DNA of 64,000 nucleotides from Martinezella miluonensis (GCF_900094545.1 NZ_FMAH01000023.1:39756-103755), one strand, 5' to 3'. Positions 26,712 through 36,437 are shown, counted from the first letter of the stretch. A program made the numbers and translations. Notes: generated from the sequence alone by a model not told the origin.

Positions 26712-27642
26712 AGAAGGAAAACCTGTCGATCAGTCGGAACAATAGATATGCCAGGATGCTGAAGCCGATGAAGAGGACGACGGCGGCCGCCGAACTCCAG
26801 CCGACCGAAAGGCTGGAGAAGCCAAAATCCCAGAGAAGATAATAGATGTTGGTCGTCGCCCCGAGCGGCCCCCCGCCGGTGAGCACATTGATGTAGGAAA
26901 AGCTCCACTGCGCGCCGAGCAGGATGGTCATCATCACCAGAAACAGGACGGTCGAGCTGAGGAGCGGCAACCGGATGTCGCGGATAATATCCCATCGACT
27001 GGCACCATCCACGCGGGCCGCCTCGATCAAGGAGGGATTGATATTGGCGTTTGCTGCAGAAAGGATCAGCGTCGAAAAGCCGATTAGCTTCCAGCCAGTT
27101 AGCACAATGATCGTCCAGATGGCGATCTTCGGGTCTTGAAGGAAACGTGGTGCGAAAATTCCCATGGCCTTAAGGGTCATGGACACCATGCCGTGACCAG
27201 GGTCGAGCAACCAGCGCCACAACACCGCCGCGACGACAGGGGCAACGATCATCGGCACGAAGATCATCGCCCGGTAGATGGTGCGCGAGCGCGCCGGCAG
27301 ATCGGCGGTGAAGATGGCAATCGCCAGCGGCAGCAGGACGGCGATAGGAAGCAGGCCGACGACGTAGATTCCGGTATTGCGCAAGGCCTGCCAGAACTTC
27401 GGCAGAGAGAAGATATTGATATAGTTGGTCCAGCCGATAAAGGTCACCGGCGAGGTCGCCAGCATGTTCCATTCGTAGAAGCTCAACCGGAAGGCATCGA
27501 TCAGCGGCCAGTAGATCCAAAGGACAAAGGTCGCAATCGCAGGCGACAGATAGAGCCATGGCAGATAGCCGCGCCGGCGAGCCTGCCGATGGGACCTGCT
27601 CGCTGCGACCGGCGATGGGGTGGAGGCGGTTATGGTGGTCAT
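26701..27642 (-). CDS. ABC permease (MalF/UgpA type), second phosphodiester-linked system
   Basis: 313 residues with an N-terminal cytoplasmic tail of about 30 residues, six membrane helices and the EAA loop EAARVDGASRWDIIRDIRLP. It partners the permease at 25851. The binding-protein gene lies 109 bases upstream on the same strand. Confidence 0.91.
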   Translation of the reverse strand: MTTITASTPSPVAASRSHRQARRRGYLPWLYLSPAIATFVLWIYWPLIDAFRLSFYEWNMLATSPVTFIGWTNYINIFSLPKFWQALRNTGIYVVGLLPIAVLLPLAIAIFTADLPARSRTIYRAMIFVPMIVAPVVAAVLWRWLLDPGHGMVSMTLKAMGIFAPRFLQDPKIAIWTIIVLTGWKLIGFSTLILSAANANINPSLIEAARVDGASRWDIIRDIRLPLLSSTVLFLVMMTILLGAQWSFSYINVLTGGGPLGATTNIYYLLWDFGFSSLSVGWSSAAAVVLFIGFSILAYLLFRLIDRFSFYDN

Positions 27643-27751
27643 GGCGTGGTTGTCTGCCCCATCGCTGCTAGTCTCTCGGTGCGGGTCGAAGATATTGCTT
27701 GGGCTGGAGTGACCTCCTCCTGCCGACAGGCGGGAAGAGGCCGCTATCGGC

Positions 27752-29059
27752 TCAGTTGGAGTTCTTCGGCATCAGTGCCTGGGCAGTGTCCTGGGCCGTC
27801 TTCATTGCCTGAGCGGGATCGCCGCCACCGAATACGGCCTGTTCGGCGCCATCCATCATCGCCTTGGCAATCTGGCGATAGTTGGGGCCGGGGAAGGATT
27901 CCCAGGGTTCCAGCACGTCCAGCTGCTTCAGGTTAGGCTGGACGAGCGGATGCTCCTTGACCCAGTTACCGAGATATTGCGGATCGTTGACGATATCGGT
28001 GCGTAGCGGCAGATAGCCGATCTCGGAGGTGATGACCGTGTAAGCATGCTTGGACGTCATGAATTTCATGAGCTCCCAGGCAGCGCGCTGCTTGAGCGGA
28101 TCAGGGCTCATGATGACCAATGCGCTACCGGAATTGTTCGGCCGCACCGGCTTGTCGCCGAAGCGGGGCATGGTCGTGGCGCGCAAGTCGAAATTGCCCG
28201 CGGCACCCTTAACGAGATAGGCCTGGATGGCGGAGGTCTGCAGATACATCCCAACCGTGCCAGCAGCCATCCCGTCCATTGCGGCATTGATGTCGAGGTT
28301 GGAATAGACGCCGGCAGTATAGAGGTCGTGCAGCATCGAGACCGCTTCCACGGCCGCTGGTGCGGCAAAGGTCAACTTTTTGCGATCGGCAGAGAGCACG
28401 TCGCCGTTGTTGGAGCGGATCAGCCCCTGAAACAGCCAGTCGCCCGCAGATGGTCCGAAGATGCCGGTGGCGAGACCATCCTGGCCGGTCTTGTCGACGA
28501 TGGCCTTGGCTGCGACCTTTATCTCGGCCCAGGTTTGTGGCGGCTGGTCTGGATTGAGGCCCGCCTTGCGAAACAGGTCGGCATTGTAGAACAGGACCGG
28601 CGTGGAGAAAGTATAGGCGAGACCATAGGTCTTGCCGTTATAGACCCCAAGCTTCAGACCTTTCGGCGATATGCCCTCGAAATGAGCCGTAAGTTCCGGG
28701 GAGGGGACGGCGTCCTCAAGTGCGATAGCACCGAGATTGTTCACGAAGAAATCGAGGTCGGAGAACACCATCTGGGCGATGTCAGGCCCATGACCGGCGG
28801 CAACGTCGGCCTGGATGCGGGTGCTGATATCGGACGATGGAACACCAACGCCGTTGACCTTGATATTCGGATTGGCCGCTTCGAATTCGGTAATCAGCCG
28901 CTTGGTGGCTGCGGCGCCATTGCCGGTCGAGGCAAGGTTGTAGTTGTAGTAGTTGATGGTGACCGGTGTTTCCACCTTGGCCGGGATCTGGCCTGCAACC
29001 GCTGCCGATGCGAGCGTCGCAAAGGCGAAGCTCGCGCAAAGGAACATTCTGAGTTTCAT
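27752..29059 (-). CDS. Extracellular solute-binding protein of the second system
   Basis: 435 residues from ATG at 29059, chosen for the GGGGAGA upstream; the frame opens 21 bases earlier. The Sec signal peptide ends near AVAGQ. It is a family 1 binding fold (EFEAANPNIKVNGVGVPSSD, YGLAYTFSTPVLFYNADLF, MAAGTVGMYLQTSAIQAY). It starts 17 bases after the metallophosphoesterase stop. The surrounding phosphoesterase genes suggest a glycerol-phosphate-like or phosphodiester ligand. Confidence 0.9.
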   Translation of the reverse strand: MKLRMFLCASFAFATLASAAVAGQIPAKVETPVTINYYNYNLASTGNGAAATKRLITEFEAANPNIKVNGVGVPSSDISTRIQADVAAGHGPDIAQMVFSDLDFFVNNLGAIALEDAVPSPELTAHFEGISPKGLKLGVYNGKTYGLAYTFSTPVLFYNADLFRKAGLNPDQPPQTWAEIKVAAKAIVDKTGQDGLATGIFGPSAGDWLFQGLIRSNNGDVLSADRKKLTFAAPAAVEAVSMLHDLYTAGVYSNLDINAAMDGMAAGTVGMYLQTSAIQAYLVKGAAGNFDLRATTMPRFGDKPVRPNNSGSALVIMSPDPLKQRAAWELMKFMTSKHAYTVITSEIGYLPLRTDIVNDPQYLGNWVKEHPLVQPNLKQLDVLEPWESFPGPNYRQIAKAMMDGAEQAVFGGGDPAQAMKTAQDTAQALMPKNSN

Positions 29060-29076
29060 CTTGGAAATCTCCCCGA

Positions 29077-29949
29077 TCATTCAGCAGCGGCAAATGCCGC
29101 CTGCTCTTCATACTTCCTGAGGATTTCGGTCATGTCGGCGAAGGTGAAGCTGTGCAGTTCGCGCCGCTCGGAGGGCTGAGGCACGAAGGAAACCGTCAGG
29201 CCGGATGGACGCACGGTGCCGATTGCGAAGGATGCACCGGATAGCATGCGCAGGCCTTCATGCAGATAGAGCACGTCGGTGGCCGCATGCTGACCGATGC
29301 CGACGATCACCGGGATGCCGTACCAGTTGCTGACGCGGTCGAAATGGATGTGACCAGAGAGAATGCCGATGATGTTGCGACCTTCGAGAAGAGTGCGCAG
29401 CTTTTCGGAGTCGGCGATAGCAAGCGATTCCCACTCGAGATCCGGATTGGCGTCGAGCGCCGGAGCGTGATGCATGACAAGCAGCTTCGGCAGTTCGGGG
29501 TGGTTGGCAAGCTCGGCTTCGAGCCACGCAAATTGCGAGGCCTCGAAGCTGCCGCCGACCTTGAACGGATGGCTGGAATCCATGACGACGATGTGGACGC
29601 CGTCGATCACGGAGGCATGGTCGTAGGGCGCGCCGAGGTCCTCGGTGCGGTCGGTCATCGCCGCGTAGAAGCCATCGCGCTTGTCGTGGTTACCGAGTGC
29701 GTAAAGCACGGGAATACCGAGGTTGGCTTCACCCATGATGCGCTTCAATTCCTCATAGGAGCCGACATCGCCGCGATTGGTCAGGTCGCCGCTTGCGATG
29801 ATGAAGCTTGGGCTTGGTGTCAGCCGTTTGACGTCGGAGAGGATGGCGACCAGCGTCTTCGATGTTTCCGAGTAGAGGTGATCGTCCTTTACCGTCGGGT
29901 CGGAGACATGCAGATCGGTGAGGTGAACAAAGGTGGTGTGTGCCGTCAT
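29077..29949 (-). CDS. Calcineurin-like metallophosphoesterase (CpdA/GpdQ-like)
   Basis: 290 residues from ATG at 29949 (AGGAA upstream). Metal-binding motifs in order: FVHLTDLHVSD, IIASGDLTNRG, YALGNHDKRDG, LVMHHAP and GHIHFDR, the full set for cAMP/glycerophosphodiester-type phosphodiesterases. There is no signal peptide. It is the first gene of the operon, divergent from a TetR gene with a palindromic operator between. GpdQ-like hydrolysis of glycerophosphodiesters fits the two GDPD genes nearby. Confidence 0.9.
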   Translation of the reverse strand: MTAHTTFVHLTDLHVSDPTVKDDHLYSETSKTLVAILSDVKRLTPSPSFIIASGDLTNRGDVGSYEELKRIMGEANLGIPVLYALGNHDKRDGFYAAMTDRTEDLGAPYDHASVIDGVHIVVMDSSHPFKVGGSFEASQFAWLEAELANHPELPKLLVMHHAPALDANPDLEWESLAIADSEKLRTLLEGRNIIGILSGHIHFDRVSNWYGIPVIVGIGQHAATDVLYLHEGLRMLSGASFAIGTVRPSGLTVSFVPQPSERRELHSFTFADMTEILRKYEEQAAFAAAE

Positions 29950-30044
29950 GATGTCGGTTCCTGTGCGTCGTGCGCTTTCCGGTGGTTGTCTTGAAAGACG
30001 CTTGCCTGTTAGACGCCATATCGATACACAGGCGACATGACAGG

Positions 30045-30062
30045 TGAATGAAGGTTCATTCA
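30045..30062. promoter_or_regulatory. TetR operator in the divergent promoter
   Basis: TGAATGAAGGTTCATTCA: perfect 8-bp arms around a 2-base centre, a classic TetR dyad. It ends two bases before the TetR ATG at 30065 and lies about 95 bases before the metallophosphoesterase start, so the regulator can repress both directions. Confidence 0.75.
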
Positions 30063-30064
30063 GA

Positions 30065-30670
30065 ATGGAATTAGATCCCGCCCGACGCGAACGCATCCTC
30101 GATGCCGCCGCCAAACTGATCGTTGCAAACGGTCTGCAATGTTCCATGGCAGCGATCGCGGATGCCGCCGGGGTGGCGACCGGCTCGATCTACAATTACT
30201 TCAAATCGAAGGACGATCTCATTCGCGGGGTCTATGCGCGGCTGGCTTCAACCGTCGCGGCGCATCTCATTCCTTCGCCTTCGGATCCAGACGGGCCGCG
30301 CGAGCGTATCATCCGCTACATATACGACTATATCGACTTTATCTGGCAGGATCGTCAGCGCGCACTCCTGTTCGAATATCTCTCCAACGTGCCGCTGATT
30401 TCGGGCGACGAACTGAATGCCATCTTCGATGAGGTGACACAGTACTCCGTTGGCCTGATGAGCGCGGCCAAAGCCGCCGGCCTGCTGCAGGATCTTCCGT
30501 CCTCGACGATGTCCGGTTATATCGGCGGCGGCATTCGCAACACATTGAAATGGCGTCGCTTCAATCCGGCCCCGCTGTCGGACAAGGAACGCGATGAAAT
30601 CGCGCTTATGTCCTGGAATGCCATTGCAACCCTGACCGAGAGGGCGACGAATTCTCCTCTGAGCGATTGA
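30065..30670 (+). CDS. TetR-family regulator of the phosphoesterase/ABC operon
   Basis: 201 residues from ATG at 30065; the GTG at 30044 would start just before the palindrome and is unlikely. The helix-turn-helix is canonical (RERILDAAAKLI, MAAIADAAGVATGSIYNYF). The C-terminal ligand domain is all helical. It is divergent from the metallophosphoesterase operon across the 30045-30062 dyad. Effector unknown, presumably an imported phosphorylated compound. Confidence 0.9.
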   Translation: MELDPARRERILDAAAKLIVANGLQCSMAAIADAAGVATGSIYNYFKSKDDLIRGVYARLASTVAAHLIPSPSDPDGPRERIIRYIYDYIDFIWQDRQRALLFEYLSNVPLISGDELNAIFDEVTQYSVGLMSAAKAAGLLQDLPSSTMSGYIGGGIRNTLKWRRFNPAPLSDKERDEIALMSWNAIATLTERATNSPLSD

Positions 30671-31266
30671 GTTGAAGACTGTCGTGCGACTACCGCTTTG
30701 GAGGAGCGTGTCCTGAACGGGCTGTAATGGCCCAGCGTTGCATAGGCGCAAAGCAACGCTAGGAAGATAGTTTAAATAGTCTGTCTAACTATTTGATAGT
30801 TTTATTCTGTTAGGCGCTCTCTGCATGGCCAGTTTGCTCCGAAACATTCAGCCATAAGCAAGCCATCTAGGTTAAGGCGCTTGCCAACTCCGTAAGGTGC
30901 GGCCCAAACCACCTATGCTATTTGCCGGCCGGTCCACCGCGCCTCCGGTCCAGGGGCGGTCGCATCACGACGGATGAAGTCTAGTAGATGCGTCTAATTG
31001 TGCGCTGCGGCATCAATATATGACGCATGGCAGGTTAAAATAGTCAGTTTTTCGGAAGTTGCCGCGTTTTTCTTCATGACCAAAAGTCATATTAATGCGG
31101 ATCGCGAAGGCGATATCTGGATATACTGTTTCTTAATCAAGAACATCTAGATTTTTAAAGATGCAACCGGCTCAAATTGTTGTTGGCCGCTCGCGGAATC
31201 TTGTTTCTTTCAGAGGCACGTGGGGGCGCGCCGAGTGATCGCATCGCCACCCGATAAGGTGGTGAT
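30671..31266. other. Intergenic region with a hairpin and an AT-rich dyad
   Basis: 596 bases, no gene recognised. AGCGTTGC (30734-30741) pairs with GCAACGCT (30753-30760), a hairpin behind the TetR gene without a T-run. AAATAGT (30774-30780) and ACTATTT (30788-30794) form an inverted repeat with a 7-base spacer in an AT-rich stretch. The chemoreceptor promoter presumably lies towards the 3' end. Confidence 0.4.
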
Positions 31267-33624
31267 ATGATTTTGAAATCTGCAACTAGCCGCAATATTC
31301 TCTCGGTAGCCGCATGCGGCGTAGTCGCGACGGTGGCAGCTTCCGCCATCCTTATTGACTCTGCATATACGAATATTCGCCAGTCGAGTCTCAATGAGAT
31401 GCAGCAAATCGCCCGCACCACGGCAGCCGGGTCGGAAAAGACGCTTGGAGAGGCGATCACCGTCGTCAATTCGCTGGAAACGGTCCTGTCCACTATGAAG
31501 GACGCCGGCGACGCAAACCGGACGACAGCTGATAAAATCCTGAAGAATATGCTTGACGGCAATCCGACGGCGCTCGGCGTCTGGACGGGTTGGGAGCCGG
31601 ACGCCTTCGATGGGAAGGACAAAGACTTCGCCGGCAAGGAAGGCCACGACGCAACCGGCCGCTATATTCCATATTGGGTTCGCAGCGGCGGCCAGATCAC
31701 CCACGTCCCTCTTGCTGACTATACGGTGTCAGGCGCAGGGGACTACTACCAGCTCCCCTTCAACCAACGAAAGACCGTTGTCATAGAGCCTTATTCCTAC
31801 GCGATCGACGGCAAGCAGGTGCTGATGACTTCCATCGCCAAGCCGATCATGGTCGATGGAAAGCCTGTGGGTGTTGCCGGCCTGGATATGGCTCTCGACG
31901 ATGCTCAGAAGGCCATCTCCGCAATCCATCCCATGGGGACGGGCTTCATGAGCCTCGTTACCAACGGCGGAGGAATGATCAGCCATCCGGACGCTGCGCT
32001 CATCGGAAAGAACATAAAGGATGGCGGCGCCGAGACAGCAGGCTGGGATCGGCTGATTGCCAATCCCGGTACGGAACATGAAATAACCGGTCCTGATGGT
32101 GGGATTTATTTTGCCATCGCCGAGCCGGTGAAATTGACCGACACCATATCCTGGTATGCAGTTGTCGTGGTGCCGAAGGCCACGGTCTTCGCCCAGGTTA
32201 ACAGTGTCGTCAGAAACGCTGTCGTGGTCACCTCGATCGCTGCCATTCTACTCGGACTTGCCGGCTGGCTGATTGCGCGGAAATTTATCCGTCGCATCGA
32301 GAACGTCATCGGCGAAACCGATCGGATCGCGAACGGTGACCTTAATGTCGCGTTGAAGGATCGCGAGGCTCGCGATGAAATCGGAGACCTCTCGCGCTCG
32401 CTGCACATCTTGCTGGAAAGCAACCGTGAGAAGGTCCGGCTGGAAGCCGAGGCGGAAGTCAGTCGCGCAACACAGGAGACAGAACGGGCCGAGCGTGCCC
32501 GTATCAACGACGCCCAGGAAGCGGAGGTGAAATTCGCCGTCGGTGAGCTTGCCGCCGGTCTCATACAGCTTTCGGACGGCAATATGACGGTCCGGCTCGA
32601 CCAGCCCTTCACCTCGGCGCTTGATGCAATCCGCGGCAATTTCAATGCTTCGGTCGAGAAACTGCAAGCAGCCATGATCTCCTTCTCCGAAAACGCGTCG
32701 GTGATCCAGAGCGGGTCGGAGGAAATCCGCACAGGCGCGGACGATCTTGCGAAGCGGACGGAGCAGCAGGCGGCCTCTGTCGAGGAGACTGCTGCAGCGC
32801 TTGAGCAGATCACCACCTCGATCAAGGATTCCACAACGCGTGCGGAGGAGGCGGCAGCGCTGGTCGGACGCACGAAAGGCAATGCCGAGCGATCCGGCCA
32901 GATCGTCCATAGCGCTGTCGAAGCCATGACCGGCATCGAACAATCCTCCCAGTCGATCTCCAACATCATCGGCGTGATCGACGATATCGCCTTCCAGACA
33001 AACCTGCTGGCCCTCAACGCCGGTGTCGAAGCTGCTCGCGCTGGCGAAGCCGGCAAGGGTTTCGCCGTGGTAGCACAGGAGGTCAGGGAGCTGGCGCAGC
33101 GCTCCGCCACTGCGGCAAAGGAGATCAAGGCGTTGATCCATTCGTCTGGCGATCAGGTCAAAAAGGGCGTCAGCCTGGTCGACCAGACAGGCGAAGCACT
33201 GCGCGCGATCGTTCAGGAGGTCCAACTGATCGACACCAACGTGCAGGCGATCGTGCAATCGGCACGTGAGCAATCGACAGGCCTCCAGGAAATCAACACC
33301 GCCGTCAATCAGATGGACCACGCAACACAGAAGAACGCTGCGATGGTGGAGGAATCCAATGCGGCGACACACACGCTGGCCAGCGAGGTCTCATCGCTCT
33401 CTGCCCGCCTCGCCCAGTTCAAGTTAAGCACTGCTGCGGGGAGGGTGGTTTCGCTGGGTGCTTCCATGCAGAGAAAAAATGACACGGTCTCTCATGCCGC
33501 TCCGGCTGGCAGAGCTTCCGGCGCAGGCGCCCAGCCCTCCGGTCAGCGAGCATTGGGCGAGAAACTGAGATCTGCCTTCGGGAGAACCTCGCAGGCGGCA
33601 AGTCCGGTCTGGGAAGACTTCTGA
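31267..33624 (+). CDS. Methyl-accepting chemotaxis protein with dCache sensor
   Basis: 785 residues. The first membrane helix is at about 11-30, then a periplasmic double-Cache domain with GRYIPYWVRSGG, a DYYQLP stretch and GVAGLDMAL. The second helix is at about 308-332, followed by HAMP and a long methyl-accepting signalling region with the hairpin tip FQTNLLALNAGVEAARAGEAG. The protein ends VWEDF, resembling the x-W-x-x-F tether for CheR/CheB. AAGGTGG precedes the ATG. It could sense a substrate of the adjacent catabolic clusters; the ligand is unknown. Confidence 0.94.
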   Translation: MILKSATSRNILSVAACGVVATVAASAILIDSAYTNIRQSSLNEMQQIARTTAAGSEKTLGEAITVVNSLETVLSTMKDAGDANRTTADKILKNMLDGNPTALGVWTGWEPDAFDGKDKDFAGKEGHDATGRYIPYWVRSGGQITHVPLADYTVSGAGDYYQLPFNQRKTVVIEPYSYAIDGKQVLMTSIAKPIMVDGKPVGVAGLDMALDDAQKAISAIHPMGTGFMSLVTNGGGMISHPDAALIGKNIKDGGAETAGWDRLIANPGTEHEITGPDGGIYFAIAEPVKLTDTISWYAVVVVPKATVFAQVNSVVRNAVVVTSIAAILLGLAGWLIARKFIRRIENVIGETDRIANGDLNVALKDREARDEIGDLSRSLHILLESNREKVRLEAEAEVSRATQETERAERARINDAQEAEVKFAVGELAAGLIQLSDGNMTVRLDQPFTSALDAIRGNFNASVEKLQAAMISFSENASVIQSGSEEIRTGADDLAKRTEQQAASVEETAAALEQITTSIKDSTTRAEEAAALVGRTKGNAERSGQIVHSAVEAMTGIEQSSQSISNIIGVIDDIAFQTNLLALNAGVEAARAGEAGKGFAVVAQEVRELAQRSATAAKEIKALIHSSGDQVKKGVSLVDQTGEALRAIVQEVQLIDTNVQAIVQSAREQSTGLQEINTAVNQMDHATQKNAAMVEESNAATHTLASEVSSLSARLAQFKLSTAAGRVVSLGASMQRKNDTVSHAAPAGRASGAGAQPSGQRALGEKLRSAFGRTSQAASPVWEDF

Positions 33625-33720
33625 TCGGTTTTGATCCAAATCGGCCGTTCGGCAAGGCTATCGGACCTGCTCCGGAAGAGCGGGCACTACAAGCCTGCCG
33701 GCTGCCGAACGGTTCGCTGG

Positions 33721-34488
33721 TCAGATCGCGGTAAAGCCGTTGTCGACGAACAGGTGAATTCCGTTGACAAAGCTGGATTCATCCGAGGCGAGATAGAGAG
33801 CGGCTCGCGCCACATCTTCCGGTTCTCCAATCCGGCCCTGCTGTGCGGCGATCGCTTCATCCGAAACGTCGACGCCAAGCGCTTGCAGCTCGGCGACCTC
33901 GCGCAAGCCATGCGGCGTGCGGATAAAGCCCGGACAAACGGCGTTGCACCGAATGTTTCGATCACGGAATTCGACGGCAATGGCGCGCGCGAACATGTGA
34001 ACAGCACCCTTCGTCGTATCGTAGAGTACCTCCATCGGCGTTGCCGCGACGGCCGAGATCGATGATGTGCAAACGATCGAGCCGCCACCTGCTGCAATCA
34101 TCCCAGGCAGAACGGCTTTGGTCATCAGGAACATCGAGCGCACATTGACAGCGTGCAACCATTCCCAATCTTCGAGTGTGGTTTCGAGAAACGGTTTGAT
34201 GACGATCGTGCCGGCGTGATTGAAGAGCACGGTCGCGGCACCGAAACGGTCCTCGATGCCTTTGACCGCAGCATTGACGGCTGCTTCGTCCGAAACGTCG
34301 GCAACCCAATAGTCGGCGGTGCCACCGGCATTGCGGATCGCCTGTACCGTCTCAGCCGCCGCGGCGCCATTTCGGTCGATAATCGCGACCTTTGCACCTT
34401 CGTCCGCAAACAGGCGCGAGGCGGCCCCACCCATCCCGGTCGCTCCCCCCGAAATGATCGCAATCTTGTTCTTGAGCCGGTCCGTCAT
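33721..34488 (-). CDS. Short-chain dehydrogenase/reductase of the hydroxylase cluster
   Basis: 255 residues from ATG at 34488, preceded by a run of G residues. The cofactor motif is SGGATGMGGA, followed by NHAG and the catalytic YDTTK. It is on the same strand as the reductase/ferredoxin genes, 226 bases downstream of the reductase stop, so it may have its own promoter. Its likely role is oxidation of a hydroxyl on the demethylated or hydroxylated product, as inositol or sugar dehydrogenases do; substrate unknown. Confidence 0.87.
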   Translation of the reverse strand: MTDRLKNKIAIISGGATGMGGAASRLFADEGAKVAIIDRNGAAAAETVQAIRNAGGTADYWVADVSDEAAVNAAVKGIEDRFGAATVLFNHAGTIVIKPFLETTLEDWEWLHAVNVRSMFLMTKAVLPGMIAAGGGSIVCTSSISAVAATPMEVLYDTTKGAVHMFARAIAVEFRDRNIRCNAVCPGFIRTPHGLREVAELQALGVDVSDEAIAAQQGRIGEPEDVARAALYLASDESSFVNGIHLFVDNGFTAI

Positions 34489-34714
34489 TTCCCCCCCTTG
34501 GCGTTTCCCGCTTGGTGCGAACCAAAATGGCGCGCAGCACAAGTCGACGCTTCAAGGATCTCTTGAATCTTGGAGCTTGTCGACATCGTTCTGAAACAAG
34601 CGCATTCAATCGCCTCCGTTGCCTTGCTCCACATCGTCATTGATGTGCTCCGGCATTCACCGGCGCAGACCTGAAGGCCAAAACAAGCAGTGGCAGCGTT
34701 CGTGCGATGGTTTG

Positions 34715-35956
34715 TTACGCGGCTCGTGGCAGAAGGGATTTCAGGTTTGCGTGGGCCGCCAGCGCCTCGATTGGCGGAGTGACGCGCTTGGCAATCAGCA
34801 TCTCGCTCAGCTTGATGTCCTTGGCGACTTTATTGCCAGGCCCGACGCCGCTTGCAGCGACCAGCCGCTGGTCTGCATCGAGATGAAACAGGATGAAGGC
34901 GCCGTCGCCCAGATCTCTCCGAACGGTCATCCGTCCCTCATCGACAAGACCTGCGATCTGTAGTGTGTGATCGAACTGGTCGGACCAGAAATAGGGGACG
35001 GCCTGAAAACTGCGTGCAGCGCCCATCAGATTAGCTGCTGCAAGAATGCCCTGATCCTGGGCATTGCGCCAGGCTTCGAGGCGCAGCCGGCGTCCGCCGT
35101 AGAGGGGATGCGGAAAGGAACAGCAGTCGCCGGCGGCATAGATATCCGTCACCGACGTTTCCAGGCGCTCGTTGACCGCAATGCCGTTATCGATTGCAAT
35201 CCCGGCCTGAGCGGCAAGCTCGGTGCGCGGCTGCGCGCCGATCCCAACGACCAGCACATCCGCCGCGATCACATCTCCATCGGAAAGGGAGATACCGACC
35301 TGCTGCTCGTCCGCTTCGATCCCCAGAACCGCCACACCGCATTTCAAGGCCACGCCGTTGCGCTGATGCAGGGCTGCGATCGTTTCAGCGATCGATTCTG
35401 GCACGCCGCGCTTGAGAATGCGCTCCTGCGACTCGATGACCGTGACTCTCGCTCCACGCCTGCGCGCGGAGGCGGCGACCTCAAGACCGATGAAACCGCC
35501 CCCAAGCGCACCCACATGCATATCGGCACGGATCGAGGAGCGAAGCGCCAGCGCGTCGTCGATCGTTCTCAGATAAAGGATCCGGCCGCTGGAAGGCGCG
35601 TTCGGTAATTGCCTGGGTGTCGCCCCCGTCGTCAGCAGCAATTTGTCGTAAGGCAGCGCCCGGCCATCCGAGAGGATCAGCTGCTTTCCGGATGTGTCGA
35701 TGGCGCTCGCCGATGCTCCGCCGATATGCTCGATTGCCTGCGCGCCCAGCACGGCGTCGTCGAGAACGGCGGACGCTTTGGGCTCTGCCTCATCGAGCAA
35801 AACCTGCTTGGAAAGCGGCGGCCGCTCGTAGGGAAGATGCACCTCGTCGCCGATGAGGGTAATGGAGTGCTCGTAGCCGTTCCCTCTGAGGCTCAGCGCG
35901 GCGCGGGCGCCGCATTCGCCGGCGCCGACGATGATGATGCCCGTATCGCCGCTCAT
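34715..35956 (-). CDS. FAD-dependent ferredoxin reductase (MocF-like)
   Basis: 413 residues from ATG at 35956, which overlaps the Rieske gene stop (ATGA), so the two are translationally coupled. FAD-binding IIIVGAGECGARAALSLRG is at the N-terminus, the NAD-binding site is HVGALGGGFIGLEVAASARR, and there is a second FAD motif DIYAAGDCCSFP. It matches oxygenase-coupled ferredoxin reductases. It passes electrons from NAD(P)H to the Rieske ferredoxin and on to an oxygenase. Rhizopine MocF is the closest functional analogue I know. Confidence 0.9.
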   Translation of the reverse strand: MSGDTGIIIVGAGECGARAALSLRGNGYEHSITLIGDEVHLPYERPPLSKQVLLDEAEPKASAVLDDAVLGAQAIEHIGGASASAIDTSGKQLILSDGRALPYDKLLLTTGATPRQLPNAPSSGRILYLRTIDDALALRSSIRADMHVGALGGGFIGLEVAASARRRGARVTVIESQERILKRGVPESIAETIAALHQRNGVALKCGVAVLGIEADEQQVGISLSDGDVIAADVLVVGIGAQPRTELAAQAGIAIDNGIAVNERLETSVTDIYAAGDCCSFPHPLYGGRRLRLEAWRNAQDQGILAAANLMGAARSFQAVPYFWSDQFDHTLQIAGLVDEGRMTVRRDLGDGAFILFHLDADQRLVAASGVGPGNKVAKDIKLSEMLIAKRVTPPIEALAAHANLKSLLPRAA

Positions 35957-36270
35957 ACTCCGACACCGATCATGACGCGATCGCCTTCCACTCTGACCGG
36001 GTAGGTTCTCAGATTGATGCAGACCGGCGCGCCGCGTGCCTCGCCGGTCTTGTAGCTGAAGCGGCCATTGTGCTTCGGACACTCGATGATGTCGTCCATG
36101 ACGAGCCCATCGGCCAAATGGATCTTTTCATGAGTGCAAAGCCCATCCGTCGCAAAATACTCGTCGTCAGGGCTGCGATAGATCGCAAAGGTTTTTCCGG
36201 CGTGATCGAAACGGACAACATCCTCCTGATCGATTTCATCGGCAGCGCAGGCATCAACCCAGGTCGTCAT
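35953..36270 (-). CDS. Rieske [2Fe-2S] ferredoxin, MocE-like
   Basis: 105 residues from ATG at 36270, preceded by AGGAGG. The cluster ligands are CTHEKIH and CPKHNGRF, the C-x-H ... C-x2-H Rieske pattern. Size and sequence fit small oxygenase ferredoxins of the MocE type. It shuttles electrons from the FAD reductase encoded 3' to a terminal oxygenase, for which the membrane hydroxylase at 37667 is the obvious partner. It is divergent from the LacI gene, sharing the operator at 36422-36437. Confidence 0.92.
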   Translation of the reverse strand: MTTWVDACAADEIDQEDVVRFDHAGKTFAIYRSPDDEYFATDGLCTHEKIHLADGLVMDDIIECPKHNGRFSYKTGEARGAPVCINLRTYPVRVEGDRVMIGVGV

Positions 36271-36421
36271 TTCTTCCTCCTCATTGCAGCTGTCACAAAA
36301 CGCGAAAGCCATCATCTGATGCTGGGAGCAAGTCGACATTGCGCTTTGATCGCGCTTGGTTTTCTCCTCCCGGCTGGTTTAGAGCATGCGCGAGATAGGC
36401 CTTCACTTTCCACGCCGATTA

Positions 36422-36437
36422 TGATCATTTTTCATCA
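36422..36437. promoter_or_regulatory. Candidate LacI operator A
   Basis: TGATCATTTTTCATCA; its reverse complement TGATGAAAAATGATCA matches copies at 39909 and 39979 in the pattern TGAT-N8-ATCA with an A-run. It lies 13 bases before the LacI start, in the divergent promoter shared with the Rieske gene. Confidence 0.6.
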
